The notes under the pieces are model-generated. The model was not told the DNA's origin and made no database searches. It saw only the letters and a list, made by a program, of their open reading frames with translations. 12,805 nt of DNA. It comes from F23-D06 sp963620035. Its GTDB lineage: Bacteria; Bacteroidota; Bacteroidia; Bacteroidales; WCHB1-69. Where the stretch lies: positions 1 through 12,805 of the forward strand of contig CAVEXN010000042.1 of the NCBI GenBank assembly GCA_963620035.1, written 5' to 3'. The translations under genes and the position numbers were made by a program. This document shows, one piece after another, positions 1 through 6,682 of the stretch (positions are counted from its first letter, which is position 1; every line of letters begins with the position of its first letter).

Positions 1-1
1 C

Positions 2-1165
2 GCCATCAACTATACGGCTCGCGTCATTGACAACCTGAATTGCAACTACGACACCACTATGACCATCAACGTGGTACAGTCGCCGAAACCCGAATTGGGC
101 GAGGACGTCAATTTCTGCTACGGCGACGAGATGATCATCAAATCCAACTATTCGGAGCCCAACACCACTTATCTTTGGAGCACAGGCGACCGCACCGAGG
201 ACATTGAAGTCATCAGCGCCGGGCAATACAGTGTCCAGGTGGCCACCAGCAACGAAGACGGCAGCCTCACCTGCCGTGGATCTGATACCATAAATGTCAT
301 CATCAACGAAATGCCGCAGTTCGACTACACGTCAAATTCCTTGGAGGGCTGTGCGCCTCTCACGGTGAAGTTCACCAACAACTCTACCCCGATCGATGCC
401 CAATATGAGTGGTGGATCCTTGATGAAAACGCGCTCACCATACTCAGTTCCACACAACGCGAACCTACTTTCAAAATCGAGGAACCCGGCACCTATTCCG
501 TCTGCCTCAACGCCACGACAAAAGACGGCTGTACCGACACGTTGATCCGTTGGAAATATTTGACAGTACACGCCCAACCGATTGCTGAGTTCACCCCAGA
601 CCCCGAAATATCCCTCATGGGTGAAAACAACGGACAAGTCTATTTCCACAACTACGCCGACTCTACACTCTTGACCGACGGAGATACAAGATTCCGTTGG
701 GATTTCAACGACGGCGAGGTTGACTCCACGACATTTTCGCCAACCCATACATTCGCACAATGGGGCGACTACAATGTGAAACTCACCATCGAAACGGGTG
801 CCGGCTGCTCAGATGAAATCGTCCACACCGTAGTCATTGAACAAGACCTCGTCTTCCCCAATGTCATAACACCGAACGGCGACGGCTATAACGATGTGTT
901 CGCAATCGAGAACCTCAACACGGACATCAACCCGGAAGACCCTGACAAATACAGGAATAACCAACTTGTCATCTTCGACAGATGGGGCAAAAGAGTCTAT
1001 GAGGCCAAAAACTACGATACGTTCTCCCGCAACGGAACTATAGAAGTCGGGAGCAAAATCTTTGACGGCTCCGGATTGTCAGATGGCGTCTATTACTACT
1101 CTTTCCATTACAAAGGCAAAGCAAAAACCGTCAAATACAACGGTTCCGTCTCTATCATTCGGTAA
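2..1165 (+). CDS. PKD-repeat surface protein with T9SS type-B C-terminal domain (5' partial)
   Basis: The reading frame is open from base 2, so the N-terminus lies outside the window; 387 codons and the TAA are visible. What is seen: an Ig/SprB-like repeat around residues 50-85 (ending AGQYSVQV), two PKD-type beta-sandwich repeats at about residues 108-190 and 192-280 (the second with the typical RWDFNDGE and HTFAQWGDY motifs), and a final ~100 residues starting VFPNVITPNGDGYNDVF and ending in the GVYYYSF and GSVSIIR strands. That tail is the gliding-motility-type (CHU_C, type B) sorting domain that T9SS recognises in Bacteroidetes, so the protein is inferred to cross the outer membrane and be secreted or surface-held. 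PKD repeats usually act as spacers or in adhesion and give no enzymatic function. Paired cysteines fit an extracytoplasmic location. The real role lies in the missing N-terminal part. Family confidence is high, specific function unknown. Confidence 0.9.
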   Translation, partial: AINYTARVIDNLNCNYDTTMTINVVQSPKPELGEDVNFCYGDEMIIKSNYSEPNTTYLWSTGDRTEDIEVISAGQYSVQVATSNEDGSLTCRGSDTINVIINEMPQFDYTSNSLEGCAPLTVKFTNNSTPIDAQYEWWILDENALTILSSTQREPTFKIEEPGTYSVCLNATTKDGCTDTLIRWKYLTVHAQPIAEFTPDPEISLMGENNGQVYFHNYADSTLLTDGDTRFRWDFNDGEVDSTTFSPTHTFAQWGDYNVKLTIETGAGCSDEIVHTVVIEQDLVFPNVITPNGDGYNDVFAIENLNTDINPEDPDKYRNNQLVIFDRWGKRVYEAKNYDTFSRNGTIEVGSKIFDGSGLSDGVYYYSFHYKGKAKTVKYNGSVSIIR

Positions 1166-1194
1166 AAATGGTTACATTATAATATTATTGATAC

Positions 1195-1223
1195 AAGGGT
1201 TGGATATGGTCCAGCCCTTTTTT
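1195..1223 (+). terminator. Intrinsic terminator after the PKD/T9SS gene
   Basis: AAGGGTTGG (1195-1203) pairs with CCAGCCCTT (1211-1219), 9 bp with one G-U, around a 7-nt loop, followed by a T run to 1223. It lies 30 nt after the stop codon. Confidence 0.85.
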
Positions 1224-1345
1224 GTTGGCTGTGTGAAAGCAAAAAGTGCCGACAACAACACACCAAGAAGAGAAAACGAAATGAAACTTGGCGAAAAATA
1301 ACAACTAAAAAGCAGGATACTTCAACCATAAAACACTGTCATTAA

Positions 1346-1375
1346 ACGCATTGAAAAAAAATAAAAAAAATGCGT
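1346..1375. repeat. Inverted repeat with A-rich spacer upstream of the tRNA promoter
   Basis: ACGCATT (1346-1352) and AATGCGT (1369-1375) are perfect inverted copies separated by 16 nt, almost all A. The right arm ends about 30 nt before the -7 box of the tRNA operon. It could be an UP-element-like A-tract or an operator; the sequence does not decide this. The rest of 1224-1405 shows no gene. Confidence 0.4.
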
Positions 1376-1405
1376 AAAAAGCACTGTACCATATCGGAAA
1401 AATAC

Positions 1406-1413
1406 TATCTTTG
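1406..1413 (+). promoter_or_regulatory. Bacteroidetes -7 box of the tRNA operon
   Basis: TATCTTTG matches the Bacteroidetes -7 consensus TAnnTTTG and lies 37 nt before tRNA-Thr. No good TTTG -33 box is seen at the usual 19-21 nt upstream (ACTG at 1383-1386), as is common for strong stable-RNA promoters with an A-rich upstream region. Confidence 0.65.
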
Positions 1414-1450
1414 CAACCTCAAACAACGACAGTTCTTTGACAGTCCAGAT

Positions 1451-1523
1451 GCCGATATAGCTCAGTTGGTAGAGCAGCTGATTTGTAATCAGCCGGTCGT
1501 GGGTTCAAGTCCCTCTATCGGCT
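1451..1523 (+). tRNA. tRNA-Thr (anticodon TGT)
   Basis: A 73-nt cloverleaf. The acceptor stem GCCGATA (1451-1457) pairs with TATCGGC (1516-1522), discriminator T1523. The anticodon stem GCTGA/TCAGC encloses the loop TTTGTAA, with anticodon TGT at 1484-1486 (reads ACA). The T-loop GTTCAAGTC is present. CCA is not encoded. It is the first gene of a three-tRNA operon, 25 nt before tRNA-Tyr. Confidence 0.97.
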
Positions 1524-1548
1524 CTACGGCACAAGAAGAGAAGAAAAC

Positions 1549-1630
1549 GGGAGAGTTCCAGAGCGGTCAAATGGGACAGACTGTAAATCTGCTGGCTAAG
1601 CCTTCGGAGGTTCGAATCCTTCCTCTCCCA
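1549..1630 (+). tRNA. tRNA-Tyr (anticodon GTA)
   Basis: An 82-nt class II tRNA. The acceptor stem GGGAGAG (1549-1555) pairs with CTCTCCC (1623-1629), discriminator A1630. Anticodon GTA sits at 1583-1585 in the loop CTGTAAA. A variable arm of the GGC-TAA-GCC type (1594-1602) and the T-loop TTCGAAT are visible. The first anticodon-stem pair is an A1576-C1592 mismatch; the other four pair well. CCA is not encoded. A T-run (1634-1639) follows directly. Confidence 0.96.
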
Positions 1631-1645
1631 CTCTTTTTTCTTATT

Positions 1646-1718
1646 GCGGAAGTAGCTCATTTGGTAGAGCGACAGCCTTCCAAGCTGTAGGTGGCGGGTT
1701 CGAGCCCCGTTTTCCGCT
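1646..1718 (+). tRNA. tRNA-Gly (anticodon TCC)
   Basis: A 73-nt cloverleaf. GCGGAAG (1646-1652) pairs with TTTCCGC (1711-1717) with one G-U, discriminator T1718. Anticodon stem ACAGC/GCTGT encloses the loop CTTCCAA, anticodon TCC at 1679-1681 (reads GGA). CCA is not encoded. It is the last tRNA of the operon. The order Thr(TGT)-Tyr-Gly(TCC) matches the start of the classical thrU-tyrU-glyT-thrT-tufB cluster, but thrT and tuf are absent here. Confidence 0.97.
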
Positions 1719-1757
1719 CACTCTTTTTTTATAATTTTAATTGTTTTAGTTTTAAAC

Positions 1758-1793
1758 AGCCATGTTTGATTGATTTCGAATATGGCTTTTTTT
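1758..1793 (+). terminator. Terminator of the tRNA operon
   Basis: A 12-bp hairpin, 1758-1769 with 1776-1787, with G-U pairs at 1764/1781 and 1767/1778 and a 6-nt loop, runs into a T tract to 1793. It lies between the tRNA operon and the convergent ABC-F gene, 24 nt beyond the latter's stop codon. On the minus strand it has no good T tract, so it mainly serves the tRNAs. Confidence 0.85.
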
Positions 1794-1816
1794 ATGCAGC
1801 GCAACGTGAAACAGGT

Positions 1817-3739
1817 TTATTCATTCAATTCAAGCCACTCCATCTCTTTGTCGCTCAACTGACGCTTCGTATCCTCGTATTTGCGGTACAATTTCCCCGA
1901 GGCTATCTCATCGGCATACAGGTCTGGTTGCGACAGTTTTCGTTCTATTTCTTCAGCCTGGTGCTGCAACTGCTCCATCTCGCTTTCAATCTTCTTGAGC
2001 CTGTTCTTCTTCTTTCGGTCTGCGGATTCCTGTTCTTTCCGTTGTTCATAGGAAACTTTCGCCGAGGTTGCGCTTTTCTCCGTTTTCGACCCTGCTGCCT
2101 GATCATTTCGCTGCAGTTCGTTCAGCGATTCTATTTTGCGTTGCGACAAGAAATCATACACGTCGCCCGTATATCCATGAATATCGTGGTCTTTGAACTC
2201 GTAAGTCTTGGAAGATAGCCCTTGCAGAAAATCGCGGTCGTGCGACACCAGAATCAGACTCCCTTCGTATTGCAACAAGGCATTCTTGAGCACGTCCTTG
2301 GAAGGCATGTCGAGATGGTTAGTAGGCTCGTCGAGGATGAGCAGGTTAAACGGCGACAACAACAGTTTGGCAAGGGCAAGACGGGCCTTTTCTCCGCCGG
2401 ATAGCACTTTTACCTTTTTCTCTGTGGCTTCAGTGTCGAACAGAAAACTGCCAAGGATGGTTCTGATTTTCGACCGGATGTCGCCGACTGCCACATCATC
2501 GATAGTCTCGAACACTGTCTTTTCCGGGTCCAGCAGTTTAGCCTGGTTTTGGGCATAGTAGCCGATGACAACCTGATGCCCTATTTCCAACGTTCCGCCA
2601 CGCGGGACAAGTTCCCCTACGATTGCTTTCACCATTGTGGATTTGCCCTCGCCGTTGCGTCCTACAAAGGCCACACGCTCGCCTCGCTCAATGTGGAAGT
2701 CAACATCCTCAAGAACATCAGGACCTCCATAATTCAAGGTCAACCCTTTTGCGGTCACCACAGAACGTCCAGAATGTGGAGACGGGGGGAACTTGAATGC
2801 GATGGCAGATGTGTCATAATCATCAATTTCTATACGGTTCATCTTTTCCAGCATCTTGACCCTACTTTGCACCTGCCTTGCTTTGGTGGCTTTGTAACGG
2901 AAACGTTCAATGAACCGCTCGATCTGGGCAATCTCTTTCTGTTGGTTTTCGTATGCGCCGCGCTGATGCTCAATGCGTTCCAGGCGCTGCTCCACGTATC
3001 GGGTATAACTGCATTTGTAGTCCTGTATGCTGCCGCAAGTGATTTCGATGGTGCGGTTGGTGACGCGGTCGAGAAAGGCACGGTCGTGCGAAACGAGGAT
3101 AACACAGCCGTCATAGTTGGCAAGGTACTCTTCAAGCCATTGTATGGATTCGATGTCCAGATGGTTGGTGGGCTCATCCAACAACACTATTTCAGGTTTC
3201 TGCAACAGTATCTTGGCCAGGCAAACCCTCATTTGCCAACCGTTGCTGAACTCCGACATCGGCCGTGTGAAGTCTGTGCGACGGAACCCCATGCCGAGGA
3301 GCACTTTCTCGGTTTCCCCCTCAATGGTATTTCCTCCCAAATGCAGGTACCTGTCGTTGATATCTGAAATCTGCTGGGCAATCGCTGCATACGCCGGAGA
3401 TTCGTAGTCGCTCCTTTCAGAAAGTTCTTCGGTGAGACGTTGCACTTTCTCCTCAAGCCTTTTGACCTCCGTAAATGCAGAAACGCTCTCATCCCACACG
3501 GTCTTGCTGGAAGTTTCCGCCAACTCTTGCGGCAGGTATCCGGTACGGAATCCGGTGGTGACAACCATCGTGCCGGATGCCGGCTCCAATTCCCTGTTGA
3601 TGATTTTCAGCAATGTTGACTTTCCGGCGCCATTGTGCCCGACTAATCCGATGCGGTCTCTGTCACCCGCCACAAAAGAGATGTCGTGGAAAAGAAAGTC
3701 GCCCGTGAAGTTTACCGTTAGTTTGTTGATCTGGATCAT
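1817..3739 (-). CDS. ABC-F family ATPase, YheS-like
   Basis: A 640-residue soluble protein with two ABC ATPase domains and no membrane segments: a ribosome-associated ABC-F factor, not a transporter. Domain 1 has Walker A GHNGAGKST (34-42), a degenerate signature FSNGW (164-168), Walker B IVLLDEP (184-190) and SHDR (217-220). Between the domains lies the ABC-F interdomain linker, with FRYKATKARQVQSRVKMLEKM at about 280-300. Domain 2 has Walker A GRNGEGKST (360-368), LSGGE (446-450), LLILDEP (466-472) and SHDR (499-502). A basic coiled-coil tail (about 565-640) ends in EMEWLELNE. Length, linker and tail resemble E. coli YheS, so I place it with the housekeeping YheS/Uup-like group and not the drug-resistance ABC-Fs. 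Such proteins bind the ribosomal E site and ease stalled translation. It is monocistronic, with a -7 box about 110 nt upstream. Family is certain; the subfamily is inferred. Confidence 0.95.
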   Translation of the reverse strand: MIQINKLTVNFTGDFLFHDISFVAGDRDRIGLVGHNGAGKSTLLKIINRELEPASGTMVVTTGFRTGYLPQELAETSSKTVWDESVSAFTEVKRLEEKVQRLTEELSERSDYESPAYAAIAQQISDINDRYLHLGGNTIEGETEKVLLGMGFRRTDFTRPMSEFSNGWQMRVCLAKILLQKPEIVLLDEPTNHLDIESIQWLEEYLANYDGCVILVSHDRAFLDRVTNRTIEITCGSIQDYKCSYTRYVEQRLERIEHQRGAYENQQKEIAQIERFIERFRYKATKARQVQSRVKMLEKMNRIEIDDYDTSAIAFKFPPSPHSGRSVVTAKGLTLNYGGPDVLEDVDFHIERGERVAFVGRNGEGKSTMVKAIVGELVPRGGTLEIGHQVVIGYYAQNQAKLLDPEKTVFETIDDVAVGDIRSKIRTILGSFLFDTEATEKKVKVLSGGEKARLALAKLLLSPFNLLILDEPTNHLDMPSKDVLKNALLQYEGSLILVSHDRDFLQGLSSKTYEFKDHDIHGYTGDVYDFLSQRKIESLNELQRNDQAAGSKTEKSATSAKVSYEQRKEQESADRKKKNRLKKIESEMEQLQHQAEEIERKLSQPDLYADEIASGKLYRKYEDTKRQLSDKEMEWLELNE

Positions 3740-3849
3740 AGTTCTCTTTAAGGTGTGTTGGAAATGGCAGACAATCGCCTATTGTTAAATGATGCAAGGC
3801 GAAACCCCAGTTTTCCGAATAATCATTCTGCATCTTACAGAAAAGACCG

Positions 3850-3857
3850 CAAAAGTA
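3850..3857 (-). promoter_or_regulatory. -7 box of the ABC-F gene
   Basis: On the minus strand the sequence reads TACTTTTG, a full TAnnTTTG match, implying a 5' leader of about 100 nt. No clear -33 TTTG is seen. It is divergent from the M20 peptidase promoter, with 42 bp between the two boxes. Confidence 0.6.
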
Positions 3858-3899
3858 CAAAATTACGTTGGACAGATATGCAGATTCGCGAACTTTTGA

Positions 3900-3907
3900 T
3901 ATTTTTG
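3900..3907 (+). promoter_or_regulatory. -7 box of the M20 peptidase gene
   Basis: TATTTTTG matches TAnnTTTG; TATG at 3877-3880, 19 nt upstream, is a one-mismatch -33 box. Because this promoter lies downstream of the in-frame TTG at 3868, it supports the ATG at 3943 as the true start. Confidence 0.65.
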
Positions 3908-3942
3908 CCCCTGCATTTTTAATCTTTAAACATATAGAGAAT

Positions 3943-5301
3943 ATGGAACCTAAGAACTACATTGAAGAGAACAAGGAACGATTCCTTGAAGAGTTGTTCA
4001 CACTGCTTAGAATACCGTCTATCAGTTCTGAAAACGAACATAAGGGAGACATGCTGCGCTGTGCCGAACGTTGGCGCGAATTGATCCTTGCCGCCGGCGC
4101 CGACAAGTGCGAAGTGATGCCGGCTGACGGGAATCCTATCGTTTATGGCGAGAAGATCGTCAACCCCAATGCCAAAACGGTGCTTGTATATGGACATTAC
4201 GATGTTATGCCTGTCGATCCCGTGGAATTGTGGCATACCAACCCGTTTGAGCCCGTGATCAAGGACGGCAAAATCTGGTGTCGTGGCGCCGATGACGACA
4301 AAGGCCAGTCTTTTATGCACGCAAAGGCCTTTGAAACTATGTTGCAAACGAATACACTCCCTTGCAACGTCAAGTTCATGCTGGAAGGCGAGGAGGAAAT
4401 CGGGTCGCCGGCTTTGTCAAAATGGATTGTTGAAAACAAAGACCTTGTCAAGTCCGACATTATCCTGGTTTCCGACACGAGTATGATAGCCACGGATGTA
4501 CCTTCGATAACCACGGGGCTGCGCGGTCTTTCATATTGGGAGATTGAGGTCACCGGTCCTAACGCCGACCTCCACTCCGGCATTTTCGGCGGTTCTGTGG
4601 CCAATCCTCTGAACGTGCTGTGCGAGATGATCGCCAAATGCATGGACGAGAACAACCATATCACAATTCCTCACTTCTATGATGATGTGGTTCAATGCTC
4701 AGATTACGAAAGAGCGCTGCTCAACAAGGCTCCTTATTGTGAATCAGAATATAAGGAAAGTCTATGCGTGCGTGAGCTGCGCGGCGAGAAAGGCTATACT
4801 AAAATTGAACAGGTGGGCATCAGACCGACGTTTGACCTCTGCGGCATGTGGGGAGGATACACGGGCGAGGGTTCCAAGACTGTTCTTCCCTCCAAGGCTT
4901 ACGCCAAACTCTCATGCCGTCTTGTGCCGAACCAAGACCACGAGAAAATCGCCGTGCTGGTGAAAGAGTATTTCGAGCAGAATGCTCCTGCATTCGTCAA
5001 GGTGAAAGTCACTCCCCTGCATGGCGGTCAGGCATACGGCTGCCCGATTGACCTCCCGGCATACAAGGCTGCAGAAGCCGCCTTTATGGACACTTATGGC
5101 AAACAGCCCGTTCCGATGCGCAGCGGCGGCAGCATACCCATCATCTCTGCCTTTGAGCAGGTACTGGGCATCAAGTCGGTACTGATGGGATTCGGCCTTG
5201 GCGAGGATGCTATCCACTCCCCTAACGAGAACTACCGTCTCGACCATTTCTACAAAGGCATCGAAACAATCATCGCGTTCTACCGTCACTTTGCCGAATA
5301 G
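3943..5301 (+). CDS. M20 family metallopeptidase (cytosolic dipeptidase)
   Basis: A 452-residue zinc peptidase of the M20/ArgE/DapE/carnosinase superfamily, with no signal peptide. The two-metal site is complete: His85 in VYGHYDVMPVDP, bridging Asp118 in RGADDDKG, catalytic Glu151 and ligand Glu152 in EGEEEIGS, Asp178 in VSDTS, and His425 in AIHSPNE. HSGIFGG (211-217) is the conserved start of the lid/dimerisation domain, and the GEGSKTVLP stretch (about 308-316) and the SGGSIP loop (394-399) are typical of the carnosinase/CPG2-like subgroup. It probably cleaves dipeptides in the cytoplasm; the exact substrate cannot be read from sequence. The frame stays open upstream to a TTG at 3868, but the -7 box at 3900-3907 and the family's usual N-terminus favour ATG 3943. 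It is monocistronic; the hairpin at 5330-5366 can end it. Confidence 0.93.
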   Translation: MEPKNYIEENKERFLEELFTLLRIPSISSENEHKGDMLRCAERWRELILAAGADKCEVMPADGNPIVYGEKIVNPNAKTVLVYGHYDVMPVDPVELWHTNPFEPVIKDGKIWCRGADDDKGQSFMHAKAFETMLQTNTLPCNVKFMLEGEEEIGSPALSKWIVENKDLVKSDIILVSDTSMIATDVPSITTGLRGLSYWEIEVTGPNADLHSGIFGGSVANPLNVLCEMIAKCMDENNHITIPHFYDDVVQCSDYERALLNKAPYCESEYKESLCVRELRGEKGYTKIEQVGIRPTFDLCGMWGGYTGEGSKTVLPSKAYAKLSCRLVPNQDHEKIAVLVKEYFEQNAPAFVKVKVTPLHGGQAYGCPIDLPAYKAAEAAFMDTYGKQPVPMRSGGSIPIISAFEQVLGIKSVLMGFGLGEDAIHSPNENYRLDHFYKGIETIIAFYRHFAE

Positions 5302-5327
5302 GGCGGGGCCGTAGGACTACTGCAACT

Positions 5328-5366
5328 AAAGAGAGCGGTGCGACTTTCAAAGTCACACCGCTCTCT
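5328..5366 (-). terminator. Bidirectional hairpin between the M20 gene and tmRNA
   Basis: A perfect 11-bp stem (5330-5340 with 5356-5366) continues inside, past one mismatch, with GACTT/AAGTC. On the minus strand it starts 9 nt after the tmRNA 3' end and is followed by only three T's (5330-5328). On the plus strand it follows the peptidase gene by 28 nt and is trailed by GACTTTT. It probably ends both converging transcripts. Confidence 0.75.
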
Positions 5367-5374
5367 GACTTTTG

Positions 5375-5764
5375 TGGAGCCGGAGGGAGTCGAACCCTCG
5401 TCCAAACATGCCGCAAGACTGCTTTCTACAAGTTTAGTTCTCGTTTGGATTGTCGGCGGCTGCATGGCACGGAACAAGCCTGGCAACCGCGTATCTTCTA
5501 TGTCTTCGCCCGTATATTGAAGCCTATACAGGCTATCAGTCCTTTTATGACACTTCGGGGCCGGACGTTGGACCGAGAAACTTCCAGGGAAGCGCCCGCG
5601 GCTGCAGACCTTGTCTGTGCGGCGGGATTCGCAACGCTTACGCTGCGAATGAATATGAATTTTCGCCATTTATTGGCATTGAGAGTTGATTTTTGACGGA
5701 ATCGGCTCACAAACTCCGACTTGCTTACAATCCCCCGAACTTGCTGTCAAAACCAAACGGCCCC
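5375..5764 (-). ncRNA. ssrA: tmRNA (transfer-messenger RNA)
   Basis: The 390-nt gene has a tRNA-like domain from its two ends: 5' GGGGCCG (5764-5758) pairs with CGGCTCC (5382-5376) with one G-U, discriminator A5375, and a T-arm with GGTTCGACTCCC. The 5' end continues TTTGGTTTTGACAGC, close to the usual tmRNA start. The tag frame, on the minus strand at 5667-5638, reads GGC GAA AAT TCA TAT TCA TTC GCA GCG TAA, i.e. GENSYSFAA. The Gly resume codon and GEN(x)Y start match the Bacteroidetes pattern (such as GENNYALAA), and the AA end is the ClpXP-type degron. It rescues ribosomes stalled on broken mRNA together with SmpB. CCA is not encoded. It starts only 16 nt after the upstream DUF1573 gene, with no clear promoter between them. 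Confidence 0.96.
5638..5667 (-). other. tmRNA tag reading frame (GENSYSFAA)
   Basis: Nine codons plus TAA inside tmRNA, starting at GGC (5667-5665). The resume codon is assigned from the conserved Gly-Glu-Asn start in Bacteroidetes. Positions 6-7 are Ser-Phe where Ala-Leu is usual. Confidence 0.85.
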
Positions 5765-5780
5765 GGAGGTGGAAGAAGCG

Positions 5781-6188
5781 TTATTTCACCTCTCCCTTAA
5801 GTTGCAGAATGATCCTGTCTGTGTTTGCATTCGACAAAACAGTAAGCCTTTTGCTGATAAGACCCGTGTGCTTTGCCGTGTAGGTGGCTTTGATTGTCCC
5901 CTCTTTGCCGGGCATCACTGGCATCTTTGACCAGTCGGCCGTAGTGCAGTCGCAAGAAGAGATGACATCGTCCAAAACGAGCGGTTTCTTGCCGATGTTC
6001 TTGAATTTGACCGTCACCTCTTTCACATCGCCCACTTTCAGCGTGCCGAAATCGACGGTCAGATTCTCGAATTTGATTTCTGCACCTGTTCCCGTGTAGG
6101 TGCCGGAAGTCGTTTTTTTGGCACTCTGCGCCTGCACAGCGAACAGGCAACATATAATACAGCCAAGAATCATTAACCTTTTCATCAT
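5781..6188 (-). CDS. DUF1573 exported protein (second of a tandem pair)
   Basis: A 135-residue protein with an N-terminal signal peptide (hydrophobic core about 6-18, likely cleavage after AVQA at residue 20) and one DUF1573 domain (about 38-133), an Ig/ASPM-like beta-sandwich abundant in Bacteroidetes. Seen in it: FENLTVDFGTLKVGD at the start, the CxC motif SSCDCTTADW (Cys79, Cys81), the PGKEGTIKATY strand and the closing ILQLKGEV. The protein is inferred to be periplasmic or envelope-associated; the biochemical role of the family is not established. Starts at Met1 or Met2 are both possible (MMK). It begins 9 nt after the stop of its paralogue at 6198-6656, so the two are cotranscribed, and it ends 16 nt before tmRNA. 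Confidence 0.9.
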   Translation of the reverse strand: MMKRLMILGCIICCLFAVQAQSAKKTTSGTYTGTGAEIKFENLTVDFGTLKVGDVKEVTVKFKNIGKKPLVLDDVISSCDCTTADWSKMPVMPGKEGTIKATYTAKHTGLISKRLTVLSNANTDRIILQLKGEVK

Positions 6189-6197
6189 TGTTACTAT

Positions 6198-6656
6198 TTA
6201 TCGGTTGTTTTCCTTTAATGGTGTGGCTTCATTGCTCGGAGCGGCTTCTACCGGTTTTGTTGCAACATTGCCCTTGATGCTCAAGATTACCCGGTTGTTC
6301 ACCGCATTGGATTCTACCGTGATGGATTTGTTGATGACGCCAATGCGCTGCGTGTTGTATTTAACCTTTATGACGGCTTTCTTGCCCGGAGCAATCGGGT
6401 CTTTCGGCCATTCCGGAACAGTGCAACCGCAACTAGAGCGGCAATTGGTCAGCAGCAGATCTGCTTTTCCCGTGTTCTTGAAGACAAATTCGCAGGTGCC
6501 ATTGTCGCCTTGCAGGATATTGCCATAGTCGTGTACCAGACTCTCGAATGTAATCTCCGGCAGTTTTTCCTTCTTCGTCTTGCCGTTGACATTCTCCTGG
6601 GCATTTCCTGCAAACAGGAACGACAGGATGACTAATAAACTGAATGCTTTTTTCAT
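6198..6656 (-). CDS. DUF1573 exported protein (first of a tandem pair)
   Basis: A 152-residue paralogue of the next gene. It has a signal peptide (about 1-19, ending AGNA) and a DUF1573 domain (about 34-131) with ITFESLVHDYGNILQGD, the CxC motif SSCGCTVPEW (Cys76, Cys78), the APGKKAVIKVKY strand and ILSIKGNV, then a polar tail rich in Pro, Glu and Asn. The two domains align along their whole length, so they arose by tandem duplication. The role is unknown; an envelope location is inferred. It starts 26 nt after aroQ; a 7-of-8 match to the -7 box (TAAATTTT, minus 6685-6678) overlaps the aroQ stop and could give the pair its own promoter. Confidence 0.9.
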   Translation of the reverse strand: MKKAFSLLVILSFLFAGNAQENVNGKTKKEKLPEITFESLVHDYGNILQGDNGTCEFVFKNTGKADLLLTNCRSSCGCTVPEWPKDPIAPGKKAVIKVKYNTQRIGVINKSITVESNAVNNRVILSIKGNVATKPVEAAPSNEATPLKENNR

Positions 6657-6682
6657 GATAGTATAATTTAAGTTCTTAAAAT

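Noticed and set aside
1370..2218. Plus-strand frames of 106 and 175 codons
   Set aside because: They run through three clear tRNA genes, a terminator and the antisense of the ABC-F 3' end.
2549..3367. 272-codon open frame on the plus strand
   Set aside because: It lies fully antisense to the ABC-F gene, whose motifs are intact; the frame resembles no family.
3663..3833. Upstream ORF (starts MQNDYSENWGF) in the ABC-F leader, overlapping its start out of frame
   Set aside because: Some ABC-F genes use leader peptides, but this frame has no Shine-Dalgarno, no attenuator-like helices around it, and this ABC-F looks like a housekeeping type. Probably chance.
5286..5710. Several overlapping frames on both strands
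   Set aside because: All lie within tmRNA, which explains the sequence fully.
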